A stretch of 42,189 nucleotides of DNA from an uncultured Lachnospiraceae bacterium (GCA_900314445.1 OMVA01000060.1:1-42189), one strand, 5' to 3'; shown: positions 34,259 to 41,095, counted from the stretch's first letter. A program made the numbers and translations. The notes: generated from the letters alone by a model not told the origin.

Positions 34259-35707
34259 TTACTTAATAACGCAAATTTCTCTACACTCAGAATCCATGGT
34301 CCCCTGCAGGTCACAGCCCTTTTCTCTTGAGTACTCGATATATTCAACGATTTCTTCTGTCACCAGTTCGCCCGGTGTCAGGATTGGAATTCCAGGTGGG
34401 TAGCACATCACGATTTCGCCTGCCACCTTGCCAATTGCTTCCTTAAGAGGAAGCTGCACCTTCTCAGAATAGAAGGCCTGCTTTGGATTCAGAACTAACT
34501 CCGGTGTGATGAAGTCACCGCAGTAAAGCTCCTTCTTCTCATTTTCGTAAAGGCGCTTGATGTCCTCCAGGGCGCCAACCAGTCGCTCGATGTCGCGGAT
34601 TCTGTCACCGATGGAAATGTAAGCCAGGATATTGCCCAGATCGCCAAACTCAATCTGAATATCATACTCATCACGAAGCAGGTCGTAGACCTCAATACCG
34701 GTAAGGCCAATGTCCTGTGTGTAAATAGAAAGCTTTGTAACGTCGAAGTCATAAACGCTGTCGCCATCAATCAACTCGCGACCGTAAGCATAGTAACCGC
34801 CAATGTCGTTAATCTCAGAACGGGCGTACTCTGCCATATTGGAAACCTTCTGGAAGGACTCCTGGCCATGAAGAGCAAGATTTCTTCTTGAAATGTCCAG
34901 ACTGACCATCAGAAGATATGACGCACTTGTGGTCTGAGACAGGTTAATAATCTGTCTGATATATTCTGGAGCCATATTTTCACCAGCTAAAAGCACTGAA
35001 CTCTGTGTCAGACTTCCACCAGATTTATGCATGGAAATAGCGGCAAGATCTGCACCGGCAGCCATACCGGAAATAGGCAGCTGGTCTCCAAAATAGAGGT
35101 GGGTTCCATGGGCTTCATCCACCAGCACCTTCATACCACGCTCGTGTCCCAGTCTCACAATTTCACGCAGATTAGACGCGATACCATAGTAAGTTGGATT
35201 GTTAACAAAAATAGCCTTGGCATTTGGATGGGCATCCATAACGCGTTTCACTTCGCTGACCTTCATACCAGTGGCAATGCCAATTCGAGAATTCACATCC
35301 ACAGGCACATAAACCGGAATACCTCCGCAAAGCACCAGAGCATTGATAACACTCTTATGCACGTTGCGTGGTAAGAGAATTTCATCGCCTTCCTTAATCA
35401 CAGACAGAACCATCGTCTGCACCGCAGAGGTTGTTCCATTCACCATAAGGAATGCAGACTTTGCGCCAAAGGCGTCCGCCATCAGCACTTCCGAATCATG
35501 AATGACGGAAATGGGATGTCCTAAATTATCCAGCATCTTCATAGAATTTACGTCGATGCCAACACATTTCTCTCCCAGAAACTCCAGCAGTTCCGGATTA
35601 CCTCTTCCTCTTTTATGACCAGGTACATCGAAAGGAACCACTCTTCTCTTTCTCAGTTCCTGCATGGCCTCAAAAATCGGGGCATTTCTTTGTGCAATTA
35701 AATCCAT
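34259..35707 (-). CDS. speA: Arginine decarboxylase, fold type I (Orn/Lys/Arg decarboxylase family)
   Basis: A 482-residue PLP enzyme of the short Bacillus SpeA type. VPFDVPGHKRGRGNPEL opens the domain. VNGTTSAVQTMVLS binds the cofactor phosphate, VDEAHGTHLYFG holds the PLP-contacting Asp and His, and SMHKSGGSLTQSS carries the Schiff-base Lys228. Substrate could be arginine, lysine or ornithine. The agmatine enzymes further down the operon make arginine most likely. GGGGAG lies before the ATG. It is the first gene of the polyamine operon and has a leader rich in hairpins. Confidence 0.92.
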   Translation of the reverse strand: MDLIAQRNAPIFEAMQELRKRRVVPFDVPGHKRGRGNPELLEFLGEKCVGIDVNSMKMLDNLGHPISVIHDSEVLMADAFGAKSAFLMVNGTTSAVQTMVLSVIKEGDEILLPRNVHKSVINALVLCGGIPVYVPVDVNSRIGIATGMKVSEVKRVMDAHPNAKAIFVNNPTYYGIASNLREIVRLGHERGMKVLVDEAHGTHLYFGDQLPISGMAAGADLAAISMHKSGGSLTQSSVLLAGENMAPEYIRQIINLSQTTSASYLLMVSLDISRRNLALHGQESFQKVSNMAEYARSEINDIGGYYAYGRELIDGDSVYDFDVTKLSIYTQDIGLTGIEVYDLLRDEYDIQIEFGDLGNILAYISIGDRIRDIERLVGALEDIKRLYENEKKELYCGDFITPELVLNPKQAFYSEKVQLPLKEAIGKVAGEIVMCYPPGIPILTPGELVTEEIVEYIEYSREKGCDLQGTMDSECREICVIK

Positions 35708-35747
35708 GACGTCTCTCCCCTAATAAAATATTTCTGCGCATCCCCTT

Positions 35748-35844
35748 GCAAATGGACTTCGCTGTCCTTTTTCCTTGCAAAATGGACTTCGCTGGCGATT
35801 CTCCTTCGCCAATCAAGTTAATTCCCAGCCAATCTCATTTGCCA
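35748..35844. repeat. Cluster of dispersed motif copies in the speA leader
   Basis: GCAAATGGACTTCGCTG (35748 on), GCAAAATGGACTTCGCTGGC (35777 on) and CCAATCTCATTTGCCAGG (35829-35846) occur within 100 bases. The first two are direct copies, the third is inverted. GGCGAttctccttCGCC lies between them. Confidence 0.7.
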
Positions 35845-35857
35845 GGAAATAAACAAA

Positions 35858-36023
35858 GGGCAGGCCGCATAATAGTACGGTCTGCCCTGAAAAATTCTTT
35901 CTGCATGCGTTTCGCCAGGATAATTATCAAGCGCCTCTTATGGCATCTTGAGTTTTAGCCCCTATTGACCGTTCTATAAGATATATAACTTATAAAAATT
36001 GAGTCCTCCTGGTTGTTACCAGG
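35858..36023 (-). promoter_or_regulatory. Hairpin-rich stretch upstream of the polyamine operon
   Basis: Three hairpins lie here. GGGCAGGCCG/CGGTCTGCCC (35858-35887) is followed on the minus strand by TTTGTTTATTT. TCAAG-GCC/GGC-CTTGA spans 35927-35951. CCTGGT/ACCAGG spans 36008-36023. The first resembles a terminator placed 150 bases before speA, so the leader could be an attenuator, or the hairpins may end transcripts from the ZIP gene. I match it to no known riboswitch. Nothing else is seen between 36024 and 36230. Confidence 0.4.
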
Positions 36024-36231
36024 GCCGACCAGAATCATTTGTAAGCCTTCTCCAAATTGGATTTCAGGGCTTTCGAAATATTCATCGGCAACTTAATCAA
36101 TATGATGCGAAACTATTTAGTTTTTTCGCTTTCTATCTTCATGCAATTTAGCATAATAAATTGTAGAAATCAATGGATATATTTGCATAATTTTATCTTT
36201 CTTTCCTCACACAAATATTTCCATGAAACTG

Positions 36232-36247
36232 TATCACCAGAGTGATA
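36232..36247 (-). terminator. Weak hairpin after the ZIP transporter gene
   Basis: TATCAC-CAGA-GTGATA is a perfect 6-bp stem 13 bases past the ZIP stop codon. The minus-strand U-tract is only TTT, so termination would be weak. Confidence 0.35.
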
Positions 36248-36260
36248 TAGCAAAAATTCT

Positions 36261-36989
36261 CTATTCAATAAAAGTACTTGCCAGCACCAGTAAAAATCCC
36301 AGCACTGCACCACTGATATTCATCTTCAAATCCTTGGTCTTGAAGACATGTGGAAGGAGTTCCACAAGGACAAGGTAAATAATCATTCCAGTTGCGATGG
36401 ATACCAAAATTGCTGTTACGGAAGCAGGAAGATGTTCACTGAGTGCTTCCATAACCAGACCACCCACGAAGGTGGACAGAGATACTGCTCCCAGAACGCT
36501 AAGTTTCTCTTTGCGTGACTGGTGTCTCGTGGTTGTAAAGATCAGCATACCCATTGGGATATTATGAAGGGCAACACCGATTGCAAAGATGACGCCCTGC
36601 TTCAGTCCTGCATGGGCAAGGCTGTAAATAGACATACCCTCAACGATGTTATGAACAATGATACCAACAGCTGCAAGAAAACCGATGTGATGGGCATTTC
36701 CCCTATCATGATTATCTTCATTATCCTCATGCTCTGGTACGAAGCCATCCAGAATAACAAGTCCAACAAAACCAACCACAACCATTGCCACAATCAGAAT
36801 CCAGTTGTTTTCCTTGGCTGATTCAAACACTTCCGGTCCCAGATCAAAGGCAAGAAGAGCAAGTAAAGATGCCATTGCCATTGCCACACTAAAGTGTTCA
36901 ACTCTCTCTTCATTCACTGATTTCATTCTGACTGCAAATACGCCAGCCATAATTGAAAAACCAGCTAAAAATGTGATTAATAATTCCAT
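36261..36989 (-). CDS. ZIP-family divalent metal transporter
   Basis: A 242-residue membrane protein with eight helices. The two metal-binding helices are evident: GIIVHNIVEGMSIY and GVALHNIPMGMLIF. A His/Asp/Glu-rich cytoplasmic loop (EHEDNEDNHDRGNAHH, about residues 86-101) lies between helices 3 and 4. ZIP proteins bring Zn2+, Fe2+ or Mn2+ into the cytoplasm. The Zur/Fur-type gene 68 bases upstream in the same direction suggests metal-controlled expression and favours zinc, but the metal is not proven. Confidence 0.92.
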   Translation of the reverse strand: MELLITFLAGFSIMAGVFAVRMKSVNEERVEHFSVAMAMASLLALLAFDLGPEVFESAKENNWILIVAMVVVGFVGLVILDGFVPEHEDNEDNHDRGNAHHIGFLAAVGIIVHNIVEGMSIYSLAHAGLKQGVIFAIGVALHNIPMGMLIFTTTRHQSRKEKLSVLGAVSLSTFVGGLVMEALSEHLPASVTAILVSIATGMIIYLVLVELLPHVFKTKDLKMNISGAVLGFLLVLASTFIE

Positions 36990-37057
36990 ATTTCTTCTCT
37001 ACTCTCTAAATAATTCTTATCTTCTTTTCACATATAAGAAAGGGCTTTCCTATATTG

Positions 37058-37492
37058 TTACATTTCCTTCTTATGCAAACACTCTTCGCAAGTTCCATAG
37101 AATACTGTTCTAAATGGATCAATTTTAAAGTGATGATACTTCTCAAAATGCTGACGCATTTCTGCAATCTCTTCACAATGAAGATGAATCAATCTGCCAC
37201 AGGATTCGCATCTGCAGTGATAACATGGTGCTTCTTCCTGCTTGATTAGCTTAACTACATTGGAATACTCATAACAGGCAGGTGTATTAATATCCACCAC
37301 ATATTTGTTGATCAGTCCCTCTTCCACCATTCGGTCCAGCTGTCTATAAATCGTTGTGGTTCCAATGTTGGTCTCTTCTCCAGCCAGTTCCTGATGAATT
37401 TCGTTCACTGTAAAATGTCTACCAGGGGACTTCTTCAGATGTTCCAGAATCCGATCATAATGTTTTGATTTATATTTTCCTCTCGTACTCAT
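37058..37492 (-). CDS. Fur-family metal regulator, probably Zur
   Basis: A 144-residue regulator. The winged helix has FTVNEIHQELAGEETNIGTTTIYRQLDRM. The dimer domain carries two CxxC zinc-binding pairs (CRCESC and GTCEEC) and extra His residues in LIHLHCEE. The partner ZIP transporter directly downstream suggests zinc sensing, hence Zur rather than Fur. An ATG at 37492, six bases after AGGTG, is preferred to a GTG three codons upstream. A palindrome upstream of the gene could be its own operator. Confidence 0.87.
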   Translation of the reverse strand: MSTRGKYKSKHYDRILEHLKKSPGRHFTVNEIHQELAGEETNIGTTTIYRQLDRMVEEGLINKYVVDINTPACYEYSNVVKLIKQEEAPCYHCRCESCGRLIHLHCEEIAEMRQHFEKYHHFKIDPFRTVFYGTCEECLHKKEM

Positions 37493-37512
37493 TTCTTTCA
37501 CCTATAAAATTA

Positions 37513-37529
37513 AAAATGAAATTCATTTT
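37513..37529 (-). promoter_or_regulatory. Candidate Fur/Zur operator
   Basis: AAAATGA-AAT-TCATTTT is a 17-base dyad with 7-bp arms, 20 bases before the regulator start. The spacing and A/T-rich arms resemble Fur-family boxes. The likely binder is the adjacent regulator. Confidence 0.5.
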
Positions 37530-37852
37530 CATATTCGCATAGGTATCTTACCATACTTTTCAAAGATTGCAAGTGTGCGCAATTCATTTGCCTGAGAAAA
37601 AGCCTGGCAGCATTACCTATCTTGGATGCTACTCACATCCAGATGTAGTAAAAGAAATTTTATATAGACTGTGCTTGTTTCTAGCGGAAAAGAAAAGATT
37701 CTTACGAATGGAGACAGGGTGAAGCTTGCCCCGTGGGATCTTTTAATTTCTTGCCAGAAGAATTCATAGCTTTGAATCTAGCATTTGGCAAATGAGATTT
37801 CCTCAGAATAGCGAATACGTGCAAATCTCATTTGCATGGAATAAAATAAGAA
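37530..37852. other. Non-coding gap between the Zur and flotillin genes
   Basis: No gene is seen in this stretch. It holds dispersed motif copies at 37581-37591 (AATTCATTTGC) and an inverted pair at 37788-37835, a small hairpin GGATG/CATCC near 37624-37640, and otherwise unassigned A/T-rich sequence. Confidence 0.5.
37788..37835. repeat. Inverted pair of the dispersed motif with perfect 13-bp arms
   Basis: GCAAATGAGATTT (37788-37800) and AAATCTCATTTGC (37823-37835) are exact reverse complements with 22 bases between them. Another copy, CATTTGC, is at 37930-37936 just before the flotillin stop. Confidence 0.75.
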
Positions 37853-37884
37853 GAGCCCGGATGATCCTATGACCACCCGAGCTC
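37853..37884 (-). terminator. Terminator of the flotillin gene
   Basis: On the minus strand GAGCTCGGGTG and CATCCGGGCTC pair with small mismatches and are followed by TTCTTATTTTATT. Confidence 0.7.
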
Positions 37885-37940
37885 CGTTTTATTTATTCAA
37901 TTTGCGTTTCATTTATTCAGTTTGCATTTCATTTGCTAAA

Positions 37941-39467
37941 TTATTCAACAATATCGCTGGCAGGATTGACTGCTTCGGAATCAACCTTTACATCAACTCC
38001 AGAAATACCTGTTACATTGATGTTCTTGTTTACCTTAGCATCGTATGTGTTAGCTTTCATGATGTCTGAAAGATTAACACCGGTTACATCAGACATGGTA
38101 TCAAATACCTGCTTGATAACTGCTGGTGTGATACCGGAGATCTGAGAAGCACCATTGCCGTCAGAGCCATTGGAACCACCGTAGATATTAATCTTATCGA
38201 TAGCTGAAATAGGTTCTGCAATTGCCTTTGCCATCTCAGGCATAATCTTAATCATCATTTCTGCCATAGCAGCGCCGTTGTAGAGTTTATAAGCTTCTGC
38301 CTTTTTCTTCATGGCTTCGGCTTCCGCCTCACCCTTTGCCTGAATGGCAGCAGCTTCCGCTTCGCCCTTTGCACGAACACCGGCAGCTTCCTGTTCAGCA
38401 GAATAACGAGCAGCTTCTGCTTTTGCTTTCTGCGCTTCAGCTTCCTTTTCCTGCTCATACTTCTGAGCTTCTGCTTCCTTCTGTCTGCGAACCAGATCAG
38501 CTTCTGCTTTCATCTGTGCAGCATACTTATCCGCTTCAGCCTGCTTTTTAACAGAAGCGGCAAGTTCCTGTTCCTTAACGGCAACTTCTTTCTGCTTCAG
38601 TTCAGCTTCACGTTCAGATCTTGCGATATCGGCATTAACCTGTTCTGTGTTAATTGCTTTCTGCTGTCTCTGTGTTTCAATCTGACCAGCAGCATTTGCT
38701 TTTGCCTTTTCTGTATCAGCCTGTGCCTGGAGAGCAGCTTTCTTCAGAGCAAGTTCATTATCACGTTCAGCAATTGCTGTTTCTGATGCAACTTCAGCAG
38801 CGTTGGCAGCCATGTTTGCATCGGCCTGTGCAACTGCAATTTCCTTCTGCGCATTGGCCTTAGAAATTTCAGCATCCTTACGAATAGCAACTGTATTTGC
38901 AATACCAAGGTTTTCAATAACGCCAAGGCCTGCATCATCAATGTTCTGGATGTTGAATGTTACAATCTGAAGACCCATGTTCTGCATGTCGGCCATGGCA
39001 TTTTCCTGAACCTTAGCAGCAAATGTTTTACGGTCATTCATGATATCACGAAGATTCATGGAACCAATGATTTCACGAAGGTTACCTTCCAGGACGTTTA
39101 CAACCATCTTATTGATGTAAGCTGTATCCTTATTCAGGAAGTTTTCAGAAGCCTTAGCCAGGAGGGCATCTGTTGTACCGATTTTTACAACGGCAACAGA
39201 ATCAACGTCAATGTTGATGTAGTCCAGTGTAGGAATTGTCTGTGATGTTTTTACATCAACAGAAAGCATCTGCACGGACAGCTTATCCAATCTCTGGAAG
39301 AATGGAATCTTCAGTCCAGCTTTCCCTCTTAAATACTTAGGAGGTCTGCCACCACCTGTGATGATATAAACCTTATCTGTTGGTGCCTTTACATAACTTG
39401 TAAGGAAAAGCAGAGCTAAAAGTAATACAGCAACGCCTACAATAATTAAAATCATTTGTATTGTCAT
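37941..39467 (-). CDS. floT: Flotillin-like SPFH-domain protein
   Basis: A 508-residue membrane scaffold protein. An N-terminal helix (about 3-25) is followed by an SPFH/PHB domain (YIITGGGRPPKYLRGKAG to about 190, with NIQNIDDAGLGVIENLG). A long Ala/Glu/Lys-rich coiled coil comes next (about 200-400) and a C-terminal oligomerisation region. Flotillins organise membrane microdomains. The usual partner, a NfeD-type YuaF protein, is not adjacent. AAAGGG nine bases before 39467 gives the start. An upstream ATG at 39503 lacks a ribosome binding site. Confidence 0.9.
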   Translation of the reverse strand: MTIQMILIIVGVAVLLLALLFLTSYVKAPTDKVYIITGGGRPPKYLRGKAGLKIPFFQRLDKLSVQMLSVDVKTSQTIPTLDYINIDVDSVAVVKIGTTDALLAKASENFLNKDTAYINKMVVNVLEGNLREIIGSMNLRDIMNDRKTFAAKVQENAMADMQNMGLQIVTFNIQNIDDAGLGVIENLGIANTVAIRKDAEISKANAQKEIAVAQADANMAANAAEVASETAIAERDNELALKKAALQAQADTEKAKANAAGQIETQRQQKAINTEQVNADIARSEREAELKQKEVAVKEQELAASVKKQAEADKYAAQMKAEADLVRRQKEAEAQKYEQEKEAEAQKAKAEAARYSAEQEAAGVRAKGEAEAAAIQAKGEAEAEAMKKKAEAYKLYNGAAMAEMMIKIMPEMAKAIAEPISAIDKINIYGGSNGSDGNGASQISGITPAVIKQVFDTMSDVTGVNLSDIMKANTYDAKVNKNINVTGISGVDVKVDSEAVNPASDIVE

Positions 39468-39663
39468 AATAATTATCCCTTTCAAAAGTTGAATTTTCTT
39501 CAAGTCTCATTTTTCTGTCCCGGAAAACTCTTTCTATTTCTTCCCTTAAGTTTTCCAAATTCATCCCTGTTTCTTACATGCCTTTTCACCAATGCCTTTC
39601 TAAAATAATTCCAGTAGCAATCCCCCCGATTACTACTGGACATACTTTTAAGCTTCACCTTAT

Positions 39664-39676
39664 GCAAATGAATTGC
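39664..39676. repeat. Dispersed motif copy, GCAAATGAATTGC
   Basis: GCAAATGAATT plus GC, in the non-coding region upstream of the flotillin gene. GCAA and TTGC form its own arms. Confidence 0.6.
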
Positions 39677-39815
39677 TGGAAGCCTTATCAAAAATGACAA
39701 GATTATTTTATGATTTTGCCTCCTTTTCTCACAGCGATGGCTTTGCGATTTCCAATAAAAAAGTCGTAATAAAATCCGATTTCAAGATTCAAAAGTTCAA
39801 ACATAGAGCTGCCCT

Positions 39816-39939
39816 GACGCTACTGTTCGACAAAAGAAAAAGCTCCGACGCTACAGTTCGACAAAAGAAAAAGCCCCGACGCTACAGTTCGGCAAAAGAA
39901 AAAGCCCCGACGCTACAGTTCGGCAAAAGAAAAAAACCG
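39816..39939. repeat. Tandem repeat, four units of 31 bp
   Basis: GACGCTACAGTTCG begins at 39816 (CTACTG in the first), 39847, 39878 and 39909, each unit ending in a CAAAAGAAAAAG run and CTCC or CCCC. A fifth, partial GACGCTA begins at 39939 and forms a terminator hairpin. There are no unique spacers. Confidence 0.85.
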
Positions 39940-39953
39940 ACGCTAAAACGTCG
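39930..39953 (-). terminator. Terminator at the end of the 31-bp repeat array
   Basis: CGACG-CTAAAA-CGTCG (39938-39953) is a perfect 5-bp stem. On the minus strand it is followed by G and TTTTTTT. Each 31-bp unit carries one arm and a T-rich tract but lacks the other arm. Confidence 0.7.
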
Positions 39954-40002
39954 AGGTGATGTTTTGCAAATCAGAATTCTATTTTTTATTTATCTTTTTA
40001 AT

Positions 40003-40236
40003 TTATCTTTTCTTATCTGACTTTGCATAATTTCCTTCTTTATTTACTTCCTTATCCTCCTCTGCCTCTTCCGGATTTTGATCTGTAATCTTACCGCATA
40101 CCTTCCCCAAAAGGGATGCCAGAATGGAAGCAACAATCAAGGCTGGCAGGAAAGTAACACCACCAACAATGCCATTTTTAATTATCCGTATGTCATTTTC
40201 CGCTTTCAAGCTCACGAAGGAAATTAAAAAAGCCAT
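40003..40236 (-). CDS. Possible small membrane protein, start uncertain
   Basis: A 77-codon frame. About residues 20-45 are hydrophobic (NGIVGGVTFLPALIVASILA), followed by a charged Glu/Asp/Lys tail. This looks protein-like, and a terminator lies 50 bases downstream. However, its ATG falls inside the hairpin AAAAGCC/GGCTTTT (40228-40253), and no ribosome binding site is visible. It may be a remnant of a longer gene, or a short protein using an internal GTG or TTG. I do not recognise a family. Confidence 0.35.
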   Translation of the reverse strand: MAFLISFVSLKAENDIRIIKNGIVGGVTFLPALIVASILASLLGKVCGKITDQNPEEAEEDKEVNKEGNYAKSDKKR

Positions 40237-40328
40237 AATAATTTACGGCTTTTAATTACTAACTTTAATCTGACATTTGTGACTGTTATTTTATTTGGCT
40301 ACTTCTCCGCTTTGCTCTTTGTATACGC

Positions 40329-40356
40329 AAAAAAGGACAGGATTTTCATCCTGTCC
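40329..40356 (-). terminator. Terminator of the tRNA-Leu gene
   Basis: GGACAGGAT-GAAA-ATCCTGTCC is a perfect 9-bp stem with a GNRA-type tetraloop, followed on the minus strand by TTTTTT, four bases after the tRNA. Confidence 0.92.
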
Positions 40357-40360
40357 TCTG

Positions 40361-40444
40361 TGCGGGAGATGGGACTTGAACCCACACGACGTTTCCATCA
40401 CTAGATCCTTAGTCTAGCCTGTCTGCCAATTCCAGCACTCCCGC
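40361..40444 (-). tRNA. tRNA-Leu with anticodon AAG
   Basis: The minus strand folds into a class II tRNA of 84 bases. The acceptor arms are GCGGGAG and CTCCCGC with discriminator A. The anticodon arm is CTAGA-CTAAGGA-TCTAG, giving anticodon AAG (codon CUU), and the T arm is GTGGG-TTCAAGT-CCCAT. A variable arm with TGATGGAAACGTC lies between them. CCA is not encoded. Adenine at position 34 is uncommon in bacterial tRNA-Leu and would need deamination to inosine to read further codons. Confidence 0.93.
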
Positions 40445-40483
40445 ATATGTCTATATGAAGTTTTCTTCACTGCGACCTCAAAT

Positions 40484-40511
40484 AATTTACCATATATTCA
40501 AAATATTGCAA
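40484..40511 (-). promoter_or_regulatory. Probable promoter of tRNA-Leu
   Basis: On the minus strand TTGCAA (40506-40511) and TAAATT (40484-40489) are 16 bases apart, about 40 bases before the mature tRNA end. Confidence 0.4.
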
Positions 40512-40556
40512 CCCTTTTTAGAAGATTAATTTAATTTTTTCATTTCAGGTCAGGAG

Positions 40557-40580
40557 TTGTCCCATTCTAGAATGGGACAA
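40557..40580. repeat. Perfect 24-bp palindrome
   Basis: TTGTCCCATTCT is followed immediately by AGAATGGGACAA, its exact reverse complement. There is no loop and no U-tract, so it is not a normal terminator. It may be an operator or a trace of a mobile element end. Confidence 0.85.
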
Positions 40581-40694
40581 GCACTACACGCAGCCTCGTT
40601 TTTTCTACGGTTTCGCCAACGACTAAGGTCTCGTTATATTTTCTAATGTATCCACATCCACCTTGTCTCTTGGAATTGCTGCAATGAATACGAA

Positions 40695-40724
40695 AAAAGG
40701 TCTTACCCTAAGGCAAGACCTTTT
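40695..40724 (-). terminator. Terminator downstream of the broken GNAT gene
   Basis: AAAAGGTCTT and AAGACCTTTT form a perfect 10-bp stem around a 10-base loop. On the minus strand TTTTTT follows. Confidence 0.85.
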
Positions 40725-40747
40725 CCAACTACTCTATTATTCATTTT

Positions 40748-40980
40748 TCACCTTACACTTTTATACATACTTACATGCTTTCCTAATTTATAAAATTTAT
40801 TTTTCTTATAGAAGCCATAGGCAGATTTATCGCTATCTGTCTGGAGAAAAACCCTGCCAAACCACGATTCCTTACTTCCTCTTCTATCATCTTCATAAAT
40901 TCTGACCCCAGTCCTTGTCTCTGATATTCAGGATCCACGCACAATTCCTCGATATTATAATTTGTGAATTCTTTATTCAT
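40748..40980 (-). pseudogene. GNAT acetyltransferase fragment with a frameshift
   Basis: Two overlapping frames together encode the C-terminal half of a GNAT N-acetyltransferase. IEELCVDPEYQRQGLGSEFM is the acetyl-CoA-binding motif A. After RNRGLAGFF the original frame runs into unrelated residues. The next frame continues exactly as a GNAT should: LQTDSDKSAYGFYKKNKF, then YKLGKHVSMYKSVR and TGA at 40748. The break is at a run of five T, so one base has been lost there. The N-terminal half of the domain is missing too, although a GGAG precedes the ATG at 40980. It is almost certainly inactive. Confidence 0.75.
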
Positions 40981-41095
40981 AAATTGTTCTCCACCATATA
41001 ACGAATGTTACACATTTCCTCCATCATTTTATCCAAACAATACGCAAAGCAAAACTCATATGCTTGCCGCACTTTTCCCAGTTCATTAATTGATA

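Noticed and set aside
39373..39564. A 63-codon minus-strand frame overlapping the flotillin start (MNLENLREEIERVFRDRK)
   Set aside because: The first 25 residues look protein-like, but the rest is read out of frame through flotillin's start and no proper ribosome binding site is present.
39500..39700. A 66-codon minus-strand frame upstream of the flotillin gene, where a NfeD partner could be
   Set aside because: It is highly basic with no transmembrane segment or NfeD/OB-fold features and has no ribosome binding site.
39816..39953. A regularly spaced 31-bp repeat that could be taken for a CRISPR array
   Set aside because: Units follow each other without unique spacers, contain A-rich tracts, and no cas genes are in the window. 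It is a plain tandem repeat.
39673..40020. A 115-codon plus-strand frame through the tandem repeat
   Set aside because: Its Lys/Arg-rich sequence is only the translation of the 31-bp repeat, it has no ribosome binding site, and it overlaps a terminator.
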